A stretch of 64,000 bases of DNA from Paracoccus sp. MA. GTDB lineage: Bacteria; Pseudomonadota; Alphaproteobacteria; Rhodobacterales; Rhodobacteraceae. The notes under the pieces were generated by a model, which did not search any database, had not been told where the DNA came from, and saw only the letters and a program-made list of their open reading frames with translations. A program made the position numbers and the translations under genes. The stretch spans positions 891,001 to 955,000 of the forward strand of contig NZ_CP087597.1 of assembly GCF_020990385.1 (NCBI RefSeq), read 5' to 3'. The stretch's first letter is position 1; every line of letters begins with the position of its first letter. This document shows positions 1-8,982 of this stretch, in pieces.

Positions 1-486
1 CTGGTGGAAGGCGCCGATCAGGTTCTTGCCCTGCGGGCTGTTGATGCCGGTCTTGCCGCCCACCGAGCTGTCAACCTGCGCCAGCAGCGTGGTCGGAATC
101 TGCACGAAGCGTACGCCGCGGCGCAGGATCGCGGCGGCGAATCCGGCCAGATCGCCGATCACCCCGCCGCCAAGCGCGATGACCAGATCCTTGCGCTCGA
201 CCTTCTGCGCCAGCAGCCATTCCACGGCGCGGCCCAGCTCGGCCCAGGATTTCGTGGCCTCGCCCGCGGGCAAGGCCAGCGCCGGCGCCGCGATGCCGTG
301 CCGGGCCAGCGCCTCGCGCAGCGCCGGCAGGTGCAGGCCGGCGACCGTCTCGTCGGTCAGGATGGCGACGCGGCGCTTGCCGGCCAGCGCGACGATCTCG
401 TCGCCGGCGCGCGCCAGCAGGCCCTGGCCGATGCGCACGTCATAGGAACGCGCGCCCAGATCCACGTGAACGGTGTCGATGCTCAT
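1..486 (-). CDS. aroB: 3-dehydroquinate synthase, N-terminal part (cut by window edge)
   Basis: Second step of the shikimate pathway: converts DAHP to 3-dehydroquinate in the cytoplasm using NAD and a divalent metal. The 162 visible codons hold the N-terminal Rossmann-like domain with the GGGVIGDLAG nucleotide-binding motif near residue 105 and the family signature PTTLLAQVDSSVGGKTGIN starting near residue 131. The C-terminal metal-binding domain lies outside the window. The start ATG (484-486) overlaps the aroK stop as ATGA, so aroB is translationally coupled to aroK upstream. Identity is very secure; only the missing C-terminal half is unverified. Confidence 0.96.
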   Translation of the reverse strand, partial: MSIDTVHVDLGARSYDVRIGQGLLARAGDEIVALAGKRRVAILTDETVAGLHLPALREALARHGIAAPALALPAGEATKSWAELGRAVEWLLAQKVERKDLVIALGGGVIGDLAGFAAAILRRGVRFVQIPTTLLAQVDSSVGGKTGINSPQGKNLIGAFHQ

Positions 487-1031
487 TTATCCTCCAGGAT
501 CGCCGGATCATGCGCGCCGATGGCGGCCAGCACGCGATTTGCCGTCTGCTCGATGCTGTCGCCGCGTTGCGCGGGGACGCGGATATCGGCCAGCGCATAG
601 ACCGGGCTGCGCTCGGCCAGCAGCCGCTCGAGCGTGCCGCGCGGGTCGGGGGTCTGCAGCAGGGGCCGGGTCGGCCGGTGCCGGACCCGGTGCCAGAGCG
701 TCTCGAGATCACAGTCCAGCCAGACCGAGACGCCTTCGCCGCCGATGCGGGCACGGTTCTCGGGGCGCAGCCAGGCGCCGCCGCCGGTCGAGACGATGCC
801 GGGGCCCGAGGCCAGCACCCGGCCCAGCACCTCCGATTCGCGGGCTCGGAAGAACTCCTCGCCGTCGCGGGCAAAGATTTCCGGGATGGTCATCGCGGCG
901 GCGCGCTCGATCTCGGCGTCGGTGTCGTGGAACGGCCGGCGCAGGCGGCGCGCAAGCTCGCCCCCGATCGCGGTCTTTCCCGCCCCCATCATCCCGATCA
1001 GCACGATGTTACGCCGCATCACCACCCGCAT
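483..1031 (-). CDS. aroK: Shikimate kinase
   Basis: Phosphorylates shikimate with ATP, in the same pathway as the coupled aroB. About 182 aa, normal for the family. Seen: P-loop GMMGAGKT near residues 13-20, the DTD substrate/Mg motif a little further on, EEFFRARESEVL, the GGGAWL shikimate-binding loop, and the LID-region arginine in RPLL. The chosen ATG at 1029-1031 follows an AAAAGG stretch by four bases. An internal ATG at 1017-1019 (MRRNIVLIG) would give 178 aa and is about equally plausible. The gene is divergent from the small membrane-protein gene at 1146, so the shared 114 bp should hold both promoters. Confidence 0.95.
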   Translation of the reverse strand: MRVVMRRNIVLIGMMGAGKTAIGGELARRLRRPFHDTDAEIERAAAMTIPEIFARDGEEFFRARESEVLGRVLASGPGIVSTGGGAWLRPENRARIGGEGVSVWLDCDLETLWHRVRHRPTRPLLQTPDPRGTLERLLAERSPVYALADIRVPAQRGDSIEQTANRVLAAIGAHDPAILEDK

Positions 1032-1145
1032 CCCGCCTTTTGCAACCGGAGTGACTGATGGCGTGATCTTTCGGGAAATGCCATATATATTTCGCGCGAG
1101 CCGGCAGCAGACCGGCATTCCTGATCGAGGCGGAAGGGGCATTTC

Positions 1146-1403
1146 ATGCGGCTTTTGAAGGTGGTGGTGGTTCTGGTCATCCTGATTCTGGCGGGCCTGG
1201 CCGGCTATGCCTATTTCGGCGACATGAGCTCGGACCCGCGCGAGATGCGGATGCCGGTCGAGCTGGACCTGGGCGCCGAGACCCCGGCCCCGGCCGCCGA
1301 GGCCGCCGCCGGCAATCCTGCCGGAACCGCAACCGCCGCGGCGGCCGGCGATGCCGGCCCGTCCGGGGCCGATGCGGGGGCTGGGCAAGATGACCTCGAC
1401 TGA
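1146..1403 (+). CDS. Small single-pass membrane protein of unknown function
   Basis: 85 aa. Residues 5-24 form one strongly hydrophobic helix (VVVVLVILILAGLAGYAYF), followed by an acidic, Ala/Pro/Gly-rich tail that is probably periplasmic and disordered. AAGGGG lies seven bases before the ATG, a good ribosome binding site, and codon usage is typical of the window, so I take the gene as real. It overlaps the next gene by 14 bases in another frame, which suggests they are expressed together. No family recognised; a membrane-anchored partner of the exported product of the next gene is only a guess. Confidence 0.7.
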   Translation: MRLLKVVVVLVILILAGLAGYAYFGDMSSDPREMRMPVELDLGAETPAPAAEAAAGNPAGTATAAAAGDAGPSGADAGAGQDDLD

Positions 1404-3024
1404 CAGCTCCGGCCTTGCCCGCGCCCTGATCTGCGCCGTGGCGGCGGGGCTGGCGCTGGCCCAGCCGGCCGGGGCCAAACCGCCGCTTTCGGCCAGCGAC
1501 TGGCTGTCGGGCAGCGTGCAGGAGCCGGGCAGCATCTCCTCATGGCGGCCCGGCGATCCGCGGCCGCCCGAACTCAAGCGCCGGTCCAAGCGCGACATCG
1601 CCCCGACCGGCGCGGTCGAGCCGGTCGGCGTGACCCGGCTGGGCGAGGGCAATCCCGACGGCAAGGGCACCGTCTCGCCCCGGGCGGCGGGACTGCCGGC
1701 GGATCTCTGGGGCGACAGCGACGCGGCGGTGCTGGTGCGGCTGATCCGCAGCTCGAACCCGCGCCTGCCGGCGCTGCGGCGGCTGGAGCGGCGGCTGCTG
1801 GCCGCACAGCTGCGCCCGCCCCGGACCGAGGCCGGGCAGGAAGGCGCGCTGTTCCTGGCGCGCGTGGACAAGCTTCTGGACATGGGCGCGACCGGCGCCG
1901 CCAAGGAGCTGCTGAAGGCGGCCGGTCCCGGCGATCCGGAGCGCTTCCGGCGCCTTTTCGACATCGCGCTGCTGTCCGGCGACGAGGCGCATGCCTGCGA
2001 GATCATGGACCGCACCCCCGGGGTCGCCCCCAGCTTCCCGGCACGGATCTTCTGCCTGGCGCTCGGCGGCGACTGGACCGCCGCCGCGCTGGTCTTTCAC
2101 GGCGCCGAAACCATGGGCCGGATCGACCCGCAGATGGCGGCGCTGCTGGCGCAATATCTCGACGACGGCTATTCCGACAGCAGCGAGGAGCTGGTGCCGC
2201 CGCAGGTGGTGACGCCGCTGGAGCTGCGCCTGCACGAGGCGATCGGCCAGCCCCTGTCCTCGTCCAGCCTGCCGCTGGCCTTCGCCCTGGCCGACCTGGA
2301 CCAGAACGAGGGCTGGAAGGCCCGGCTGGACGCGGCCGAGCGGCTGGCGCGGGCCGGCGCCATCCCGGCCTCGCAGCTGCGCATGATCTATCTGGAGCAG
2401 AAGCCCGCCGCCTCGGGCGGGGTCTGGGACCGCGCCGCCGCCGTGCAGGCGCTGGCCGATGCGCTGCTGCTGCGCGACGCGGATGCGGTGGCGCGGACCC
2501 TGCCCGCCGCCTTCGACGCCATGGTCCAGGCCGGCCTCGGCCCGGCGCTGGCCGATATGGTCGGGGCCGAGGTCGGGGCGCTGGGGCTGGACGGCAGGCC
2601 CGGGCAGATCGCGCTCTGGCTGGCGCTGCAGGCCGCGCAGCCGCAGGTGGCGCAGAGCCCGCCCGCCGATGCCGAGCCCTTCGATCTGTGGCTCTTGCGC
2701 TTCGCCGAGGGCGAGCCCGAATCCGCGCCGCCCCCGGGCGAGGGCGAGCCGCGCGCGGCGCAGCTTTTCCCCGCCTTTCTGGGCCCTTCGGAACAGGACC
2801 TGCCGCAGGGCGCGGCGCAGCTGATCCTGGCAAACCGCCGGGGCGAGGCGCTGCTGGCCGCCCTTGCCGACGTGGATGCCGGGCTTGACGGTGACCTGCC
2901 GCGCGCGGCGCAGGGCCTGCGCGTGCTGCGGGTGCTGGGCCAGCAGGAGATCGCGCGTCAGGCCGCGGTCGAGCTGGTCCTGGCCCCGGTGATGACGCCC
3001 GGACCGGGCGGCGGCGCACCGTGA
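1390..3024 (+). CDS. Exported helical protein of unknown function
   Basis: 544 aa from the ATG at 1390. The frame is open further upstream, but this start puts a classic signal peptide at the N-terminus (ALICAVAAGLALAQPAGA, cleavage near residue 26). The mature protein is Ala/Leu-rich and predicted to be mostly helical, with runs that look like helical-hairpin (TPR/Sel1-like) repeats; I cannot assign a family. It sits between the small membrane protein (14-bp overlap) and xerD (GTGA overlap), so all three are one transcription unit. Role unknown; probably periplasmic. Confidence 0.75.
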   Translation: MTSTDSSGLARALICAVAAGLALAQPAGAKPPLSASDWLSGSVQEPGSISSWRPGDPRPPELKRRSKRDIAPTGAVEPVGVTRLGEGNPDGKGTVSPRAAGLPADLWGDSDAAVLVRLIRSSNPRLPALRRLERRLLAAQLRPPRTEAGQEGALFLARVDKLLDMGATGAAKELLKAAGPGDPERFRRLFDIALLSGDEAHACEIMDRTPGVAPSFPARIFCLALGGDWTAAALVFHGAETMGRIDPQMAALLAQYLDDGYSDSSEELVPPQVVTPLELRLHEAIGQPLSSSSLPLAFALADLDQNEGWKARLDAAERLARAGAIPASQLRMIYLEQKPAASGGVWDRAAAVQALADALLLRDADAVARTLPAAFDAMVQAGLGPALADMVGAEVGALGLDGRPGQIALWLALQAAQPQVAQSPPADAEPFDLWLLRFAEGEPESAPPPGEGEPRAAQLFPAFLGPSEQDLPQGAAQLILANRRGEALLAALADVDAGLDGDLPRAAQGLRVLRVLGQQEIARQAAVELVLAPVMTPGPGGGAP

Positions 3025-3992
3025 GCGGCGGCCGGCTTGGCGATCAGGGCCGGATCTCGGCCTTTCTCGACGCGCAGGCGGCCGAGGCGGGGGCGGCGCG
3101 CAACACGCTGCTGGCCTATGGCCGCGACCTGAAGGATTTCGCCGGCTGGCTTGCGGCGCGCGGCGGCAGCCTGCTGACCGTCACCCGCGACGGGATCGAG
3201 GACTACCTGCTTCATTGCGACGCCCAGGGCCTGTCGCGGGCGACGCGGGCGCGGCGGCTGTCGGCGATCCGGCAGCTGTTCCGCTTCGCGCTCGAAGAAG
3301 ATTGGCGCGAGGACGATCCGGCCTGCCGCATCAGCGGGCCGGGCCGGATGCAGCGCCTGCCCAAGGTGCTGGACCGCGCCGAGGTGCAGGCCATGCTGGA
3401 CGCCCTGCCCCGCATCGGCCGCAACGAGACCGAGCGCGCGCGCAACCTGGCGCTGGTCGAGCTGATCTATGCCACCGGCATGCGGGTAAGCGAGCTGGTG
3501 TCGCTGCCGGTCGGCGCCTGCCGGGGCGATCCGGCGCTGCTGCTCATCCGGGGCAAGGGCGGCAAGGAGCGCATGGTGCCGCTGAGCGATCCGGCCCGCC
3601 GGGCGCTCGCCGCCTGGCTGAAGCGCCGCGACGAGGCCCCCGCCGAAAGCCCGCTGGGCCGGCTGGTCGCCGGCAAGGGCGCGCGCTGGCTGTTCCCCGC
3701 CGCCAGCCGCGAAGGGCACATGACCCGGCAGGCGATGAACAACCTGCTGGGCCAGCTGGCGCTGGCGGCCGGGATCGACCCGGCCCGCGTCTCGCCGCAT
3801 GTGATCCGCCACGCCTTCGCCACGCATCTTCTGGAAGGCGGCGCCGACCTGCGCGCCATCCAGACGCTGCTGGGCCATGCCGATCTGGGCACGACCGAGA
3901 TCTATACCCATGTCATGGACGGGCGGATGCGCGACCTGGTGCTGAACCACCATCCGCTGGCGCGGCGCGGCCGCAACGGGAAAGCGCCATGA
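3021..3992 (+). CDS. xerD: Tyrosine recombinase XerD/XerC (chromosome dimer resolution)
   Basis: 323 aa, slightly longer than the usual 295-300. Starts at GTG overlapping the upstream stop (GTGA). The N-terminal SAM-like DNA-binding domain (about residues 10-95) is followed by the catalytic domain with the complete active site: R155 in GMRVSEL, K179 in RGKGGKER, H260 and R263 in HVIRHAF, H286 in LLGHADLGTTEIYTH, and nucleophile Y295. Family knowledge: Xer recombinases act at dif at the terminus with FtsK. The housekeeping context and full conservation favour Xer over a phage integrase. XerC and XerD are hard to tell apart by eye. The stop overlaps the next start (ATGA). Confidence 0.9.
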   Translation: MSGGRLGDQGRISAFLDAQAAEAGAARNTLLAYGRDLKDFAGWLAARGGSLLTVTRDGIEDYLLHCDAQGLSRATRARRLSAIRQLFRFALEEDWREDDPACRISGPGRMQRLPKVLDRAEVQAMLDALPRIGRNETERARNLALVELIYATGMRVSELVSLPVGACRGDPALLLIRGKGGKERMVPLSDPARRALAAWLKRRDEAPAESPLGRLVAGKGARWLFPAASREGHMTRQAMNNLLGQLALAAGIDPARVSPHVIRHAFATHLLEGGADLRAIQTLLGHADLGTTEIYTHVMDGRMRDLVLNHHPLARRGRNGKAP

Positions 3993-5371
3993 TCGCCCTG
4001 GCCACGGCAGCGGCCGCCGCCGTCCCTGCGCCTGCCGCCGGGTCGGCGGACTACGACCTGGCCTTCTGGCTGACCGGCGCGGCGATCCTGGTGCTGCTGG
4101 CCCTCTCGGCCTTCTTCTCGGGCTCCGAGACCGCTTTGACCGCCTCGAGTCGCAGCAAGCTGCGGGCGCGCGCCGACAAGGGCGATGCGGGCGCGCAAAA
4201 GGCGCTGGAGGTGACCGAGGACAGCGAAAGCCTGATCGGCTCGATCCTGCTGGGCAACAATGTCGTCAACATCCTGGCCGCCAGCCTGGCGACGGCGCTG
4301 TTCACCCGGCTGCTGGGCTCGGGCGGCGTGGCGGCGGCGACGCTGGTGATGACCGCGCTGGTGCTGGTCTTTTCCGAGGTGCTGCCCAAGACCTATGCCA
4401 TCCTGGCGCCCGAGGACCTGGCCAGCCGCGTCGCCCGCCCGATCGGCATCAGCACCCGCATCCTCGCCCCGGTGGTCATGGTGGTGCGGCTGGTGGTGCG
4501 CGGCATCCTGGCCCTGTTCGGGGTGCGCGCCGACGATTCCGGCCCCGTCTTTTCCGTCCAGGAAGAGATCGCCGGCGCGCTGGCCATCGCCCAGTCCAGC
4601 GGCGCCGTGCAGAAGGAGGAGCGCGACCGGCTGATGGGCGCGCTGGACCTCGGCGACCGCTCGGTCGAGGAGATCATGCTGCACCGGTCGCGGATCGAGA
4701 TGATCGACGCCGACCTTTCCGCCGATGAGGTGCTGGACCGGGTGCTGAAAAGCCCGCATACCCGCCTGCCCGTCTATCGCGGCGAGCGCGAGAACGTCGT
4801 CGGCGTGATCCATGCCAAGGACCTGTTGCGCGGAGTGCGCAAGGCGCTGCAGGACAGCGGCCCCGAGGCGCTGCGCAACTTCGACGTGCTCAGCACCGCC
4901 ATGCCGCCCTATTTCGTGCCCGACACCACCTCGCTGGACGAGCAGATGCGCGAATTCCTGAAACGGCGCACGCATTTCGCGCTGGTGGTGGACGAATACG
5001 GCAGCCTGCGCGGGCTGATCACGCTGGAAGACATCCTCGAGGAGATCGTGGGCGAGATCACCGACGAGCATGACATGGAGGCCGCGCAGTCGCTGGTGCC
5101 GAACGCCCAGGGCGACTATCTGGTCGACGGCGCCATGACCATCCGCGACCTGAACCGGGCGCTGGACTGGTCGCTGCCCGACGACGAGGCCAATACCGTC
5201 GCCGGCCTGGTGATCCACATGGCCCAGTCGATCCCGACACCGGGCCAGGTGTTCTCGTTCCAGGGCTACCGTTTCGAAGTCGTTGCGCGGCGCGAGAACC
5301 GCGTCACCCGGCTGCGCATCCGGCCGCTGGCCGAGGCGGCCCCGACCGGCGAGCCCGCCGCCGATCAGTGA
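3989..5371 (+). CDS. CNNM/CorC-type membrane protein (DUF21 + CBS pair + CorC_HlyC)
   Basis: 460 aa from the ATG overlapping the xerD stop. Domains in order: DUF21 transmembrane domain (about 25-190) with the [13 protein letters not shown] motif and the LGNNVVN and [10 protein letters not shown] segments; a tandem CBS pair (about 210-345, including HTRLPVYRG and [30 protein letters not shown]); and a C-terminal CorC_HlyC domain (about 360-445). Such proteins are linked to Mg/Co efflux or divalent-cation homeostasis, with CBS domains sensing adenine nucleotides. The short N-terminal Ala-rich stretch may be a signal or first helix. Its 3' end overlaps the convergent NCS2 gene by 7 bp. Confidence 0.9.
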   Translation: MIALATAAAAAVPAPAAGSADYDLAFWLTGAAILVLLALSAFFSGSETALTASSRSKLRARADKGDAGAQKALEVTEDSESLIGSILLGNNVVNILAASLATALFTRLLGSGGVAAATLVMTALVLVFSEVLPKTYAILAPEDLASRVARPIGISTRILAPVVMVVRLVVRGILALFGVRADDSGPVFSVQEEIAGALAIAQSSGAVQKEERDRLMGALDLGDRSVEEIMLHRSRIEMIDADLSADEVLDRVLKSPHTRLPVYRGERENVVGVIHAKDLLRGVRKALQDSGPEALRNFDVLSTAMPPYFVPDTTSLDEQMREFLKRRTHFALVVDEYGSLRGLITLEDILEEIVGEITDEHDMEAAQSLVPNAQGDYLVDGAMTIRDLNRALDWSLPDDEANTVAGLVIHMAQSIPTPGQVFSFQGYRFEVVARRENRVTRLRIRPLAEAAPTGEPAADQ

Positions 5372-6858
5372 TCGGCCATGCTGGCGGCGCGCTTGGCGTC
5401 CTCGACATCGCCGCCGGTGCCGTTGAAGAAGGCATTCAGCGCCACCGCCGCGATGGTGGCCAGCAGGATGCCCGATTCGACCAGCGGGTGGATGGCATGC
5501 GGCATCCATTGCTTGAAATCGGGCGCGATCAGCGGGATCATCCCGAAGCCAAGCGCCACCGCCACCACGAACAGGTTGTTGCGGTTGCCGGCGAAATCCA
5601 CCGTCGAGAGGATGCGGATCCCCGTCGCCGCCACCATGCCGAACATGACGAGCCCCGCCCCGCCCAGCACCGGGGTCGGCAGCGATTCCACCGCCGCGCC
5701 CATCTTGGGCACCAGCCCGAACAGGATCAGGATCAGCCCGCCGGCGACGCAGATATAGCGGCTCTTGATGCCGGTGACGCCGACAAGGCCGACGTTCTGG
5801 CTGAAGGAGGTATAGGGGAAGGTGTTGAAGATGCCGCCGATCAGCGTGCCGAGGCCGTCGGTGCGCAGCCCGGCGCTCAGCCGCTGCGGGGTGATCTCGC
5901 GGCCGGTCATGTCGCCGAGCGCCAGGAACATGCCCGTCGATTCGATCATCACCACGATCATCACCAGAACCATGGTCACGATCAGCACCGGATCGAAGAT
6001 CGGCGTGCCGAAATGGAAGGGGGTGACGATGCCGAACCAATGCGCTTCGGCGACCTTCTCGAAGGTCATCTGGCCCAGGGCGATGGTCAGCGCCGCGCCG
6101 ATCAGCATGCCCAGCAGCACCGCGATATTGGCGACGAAACCGCGGCCGAAGCGCGCGATCAGCAGGATCGCCACCAGCACCACCCCGGAGATGACGATGT
6201 TGACGGGCTGGGCGTAAAGCGGGTTCTGCACGCTGGGCGCCGGGGCAAAGCCGTCCGGCAGGGCCGGGACGGCGCCGGTCCCGGCCAGCTCCTTCAGCTG
6301 GTTCAGCCAGCCCATGGCGACCGGGTCCACGACCTTGGGTGCGGTCGGCCCGACCGGGTTGCCAAAGATCCAGTTGATCCCCACCCGCATCAGCGTCACG
6401 CCGATCACCAGGATGATCGTGCCGGTGACCAGCGGCGGAAAGAATTTCAGCATCCGGCCGACGAAGGGCGCCAGGATCATGGCGACGATCCCCGCGCCGA
6501 TGATGGCGCCGAAGATCATCCGCGCGCCCTCCGGTCCCGGATAGGCATTCGCCATCGCCACCATCGGCCCGACCGAGGCGAAGGTCACCCCCATCATCAC
6601 CGGCAGCTGGATGCCGAACCAGCGCGTCATGCCCAGCGACTGGATGATGGTGGCGATGCCGCAGCAGAACAGGTCGGCCGAGATCAGGAAGGCCACGTCC
6701 TCGGGCGAGAGCTTCAGCGCCCGGCCGACGATCAGCGGCACGGCCACCGCGCCGGCATACATCACCAAGACGTGCTGCAGGCCCAATGTCGCCATGCGGA
6801 CCGGCGGCAGGATCTCGTCGACCGGGTCGACCGCGGATGTCGCAACTCGTGCCATCAT
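5365..6858 (-). CDS. NCS2-family purine (xanthine/uric acid type) permease
   Basis: 497 aa, with about 12-14 hydrophobic helices, an inner-membrane proton-coupled nucleobase transporter. Family marks: a Gln-containing segment near residues 85-95 ([18 protein letters not shown]), the substrate-site region [17 protein letters not shown], and the NCS2 signature with [18 protein letters not shown]. The QNVG form and the STGMFLALG segment are those of xanthine/urate carriers rather than uracil carriers, but substrate is inferred only. Two adjacent ATGs are possible starts. It stands alone, so gives no pathway context. The next gene upstream on the same strand stops 87 bp away. Confidence 0.9.
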   Translation of the reverse strand: MMARVATSAVDPVDEILPPVRMATLGLQHVLVMYAGAVAVPLIVGRALKLSPEDVAFLISADLFCCGIATIIQSLGMTRWFGIQLPVMMGVTFASVGPMVAMANAYPGPEGARMIFGAIIGAGIVAMILAPFVGRMLKFFPPLVTGTIILVIGVTLMRVGINWIFGNPVGPTAPKVVDPVAMGWLNQLKELAGTGAVPALPDGFAPAPSVQNPLYAQPVNIVISGVVLVAILLIARFGRGFVANIAVLLGMLIGAALTIALGQMTFEKVAEAHWFGIVTPFHFGTPIFDPVLIVTMVLVMIVVMIESTGMFLALGDMTGREITPQRLSAGLRTDGLGTLIGGIFNTFPYTSFSQNVGLVGVTGIKSRYICVAGGLILILFGLVPKMGAAVESLPTPVLGGAGLVMFGMVAATGIRILSTVDFAGNRNNLFVVAVALGFGMIPLIAPDFKQWMPHAIHPLVESGILLATIAAVALNAFFNGTGGDVEDAKRAASMADH

Positions 6859-6945
6859 TTCCCCCTGTTGCCGAAAGGCATTGCTTTTTCTGCCAGATTG
6901 CTTGGCCAGCGGGGTTTTGGCAAATCCTTTGTGACGCAGACGCGG

Positions 6946-8889
6946 TCAGCCCGGCGTCGCGCCGGGTTCTGCGGCGCAGGCGGGCGCGCCGGCAGGCATC
7001 TGCCTGCGCAGCGCGCGGCCCAGGGTCTCGGTCAGGCCCAGCCCGGGCCAGGCCGCCCGGGCCGCCTGCAGATGCGCCTCGGCGCGCGCGCCGTCCTGCG
7101 CCTCGGCGGCGCGCAGGGCGGCGGACAGGCGCAGCATTGGCTGGTCGGGCGCCAGCGCCAGCGCCGAGCCCAGCCAGCGGTCGCCGGCCTTGCGATTGCC
7201 GGCGGCGAAGCAGGCATCGGCCAGCCGCTTGTGGGTCAGCATCTGCGCGGGCCGCGCCGCATCCAGCCAGTGCAGCAGCGCGAAGGCCCGGTTCAGCCGG
7301 CCATGCAGCCGCAGGACCGAGGCGCAAAAGCCCAGCCAGGCCGCATCCCTTTCGTCAAGCCCAGGGCTTTCGCCCCGGGCCAGCGCCGCCTCGATCTGCT
7401 GCAGCTTTTCCGCCCCCGGTGCGATCTTGCGCCAAAGGTCGGGCCAAAGCAGCAATTCGCGCTGCGGGCCGGGGTCTCGGACGAATTCCGACCAGTCGAT
7501 GCGCAGCGTCCAGAGCGGCAGGAGCCTTCCCTTGCCATTCTCCGGATCCGGCTGGGCATGGCTGGGCAGCAGGTCGGGCGCATAGCACAGCGCCCGGGCG
7601 GCGGGGCCGCCGCCGCGGATCAGCCGATGCGCCAGCGCCGGCATGATCGGGCCCTCGGCCGCGCGGCCGGTGAAGAGCATGCCGAGAAAGTCGGCCTCGA
7701 GCTCCGGCCCCTGCTCGCCGGTCACCAGCAGCACCTGCCGGCATTGCGGCTTGTCGCGGTTGCGCATCAAGGGCGCGTCAAGGCCCTGCTGCGCCAACCG
7801 CCGCGCCTTCTGCCTGCGTCGCGCCGACCAGGCGGCCAGGGCCAGCTCCCTGTAAAGAAACGGGAACCGCTCCAGCAGGTCGCGGCGCCCGGCCAGCGCG
7901 TCGACCAGTTCGCCGCCGCGCCCGCAGCTTGCGGCATGGCGCGCGGCATAGCTGACGCTCTGCGCCAGATCGCCGGGCGCGAAGAAACTGTCGGGCCGCG
8001 CGATCACCCGGTCCAGAAGCGCATCATAGGCCGCAAGCCGCGGCCCGGCCTGCAGCGCGGCCGGCAGGGCCACGATGCGGCAATGCCCGATCATCGCCGC
8101 CGCACGCGAGAATGCGCTGTGGCTGGGCGCCCCGACCTCGGCGCAGCCGGCCATCAGCAAGAGCTCAAGCAGGTCGCGCTCGGCCGCGGACAGGGCGCCG
8201 GCCTTCAGCAGCTCGTGCACGGGCACCAGGCGCGGATCGCCCTGGCGCAGATGCTCGACCGCCGCAGGCGTGTCGGAAAAGGCGATGACCGGCCCTTCGG
8301 CGCGGGCGACGAAGGCGCGGAAGAACTCGTCGGGCACATATTTCGACGCCCAGGAGGAATAGGACCAGGGATCGCCGTCCAGGATGTCGCCGCGCCGCAC
8401 ATGGATGGCGGCGGGCTGGCCGCCGCCGGCCTGCGCCAGGATGCGCCGGGCCCGCGCCAAGGCACGCGTCAGCCGCGGCGACAGGGCAAGCTCCGCCGCG
8501 GCCGCGCGCAGGCCCTCTGCGGCATCCGCCTCGGTTTCGTCCATGAAGCGGATGATCTCGGACATGGCGTCGCATTCATAGCGCCGTCCCTCGGCCAAGC
8601 TGCGGGCGAAGCCGGCGCTGTTCATGCCCGGCGCCACGGCGGGAAGGTTGCGCAGGCCCGTCCGGCCGGGCGGGCGCGCGACGATGTCGATATGCGCGGC
8701 CACGAAATCGGGGGCCAGGAAATCGCGGGGATCGGCCAGTTCGGGATAGGGACCCTCGGGCTCCGAGAGCCAGAGATAGCGGCCGGGGACGCCGAACTTG
8801 CGCGACAGGCGCATGACATTGAGCAGGCAGATCAGCCGCGCGCCGATCCGATCCTGCCGGAAACCGATGATGGCATGGTCCTTCGTCAT
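6946..8889 (-). CDS. Glycosyltransferase-like protein with C-terminal helical repeats
   Basis: 647 aa from the ATG at 8887-8889 (SD AAGGGGCGG). The N-terminal half contains IHVRRGD, the HxRRGD signature of alpha-1,2/1,6-fucosyltransferase-like enzymes (the GDP-sugar binding loop), and later [16 protein letters not shown], resembling the Ser-rich C-terminal motif of that fold. Roughly residues 320-640 are Ala/Leu/Arg-rich helices that look like TPRs (for example [27 protein letters not shown]). No signal peptide, so probably cytoplasmic and acting on polysaccharide or LPS precursors. Enzyme class is inferred from one motif pair. It is divergent from tkt and has no clustered polysaccharide genes beside it, although an LpxL-like gene lies 3.3 kb away. 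Confidence 0.6.
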   Translation of the reverse strand: MTKDHAIIGFRQDRIGARLICLLNVMRLSRKFGVPGRYLWLSEPEGPYPELADPRDFLAPDFVAAHIDIVARPPGRTGLRNLPAVAPGMNSAGFARSLAEGRRYECDAMSEIIRFMDETEADAAEGLRAAAAELALSPRLTRALARARRILAQAGGGQPAAIHVRRGDILDGDPWSYSSWASKYVPDEFFRAFVARAEGPVIAFSDTPAAVEHLRQGDPRLVPVHELLKAGALSAAERDLLELLLMAGCAEVGAPSHSAFSRAAAMIGHCRIVALPAALQAGPRLAAYDALLDRVIARPDSFFAPGDLAQSVSYAARHAASCGRGGELVDALAGRRDLLERFPFLYRELALAAWSARRRQKARRLAQQGLDAPLMRNRDKPQCRQVLLVTGEQGPELEADFLGMLFTGRAAEGPIMPALAHRLIRGGGPAARALCYAPDLLPSHAQPDPENGKGRLLPLWTLRIDWSEFVRDPGPQRELLLWPDLWRKIAPGAEKLQQIEAALARGESPGLDERDAAWLGFCASVLRLHGRLNRAFALLHWLDAARPAQMLTHKRLADACFAAGNRKAGDRWLGSALALAPDQPMLRLSAALRAAEAQDGARAEAHLQAARAAWPGLGLTETLGRALRRQMPAGAPACAAEPGATPG

Positions 8890-8982
8890 GCGAAACCGCC
8901 CCTTCGCCGCCCTTGCGGCTTGCAACCGCCCGCCCTCCTGCCTATCAGGGCGTGCCGCCACACAACAGCACGGAATCCCGAT

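Noticed and set aside
4..600. Open frames on the plus strand opposite aroB and aroK
   Set aside because: Arg/Ala/Pro-rich antisense shadows typical of high-GC DNA; aroB and aroK account for the region.
483..2015. 510-residue minus-strand frame ending in shikimate kinase
   Set aside because: Only the last 180 residues are AroK; the upstream part runs antisense to two plus-strand genes and has no family match.
3021..3992. Phage or integron integrase
   Set aside because: Full Xer-type active site in a housekeeping operon, with no attachment site, tRNA or mobile genes around.
3902..7327. 1141-residue minus-strand frame
   Set aside because: Out of frame with the NCS2 permease and antisense to the CNNM gene; low-complexity product.
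5368..8982. Long plus-strand frame fused ahead of transketolase
   Set aside because: Antisense to the NCS2 and glycosyltransferase-like genes; His/Gln/Arg-rich shadow. The tkt start at 8983 matches the family.
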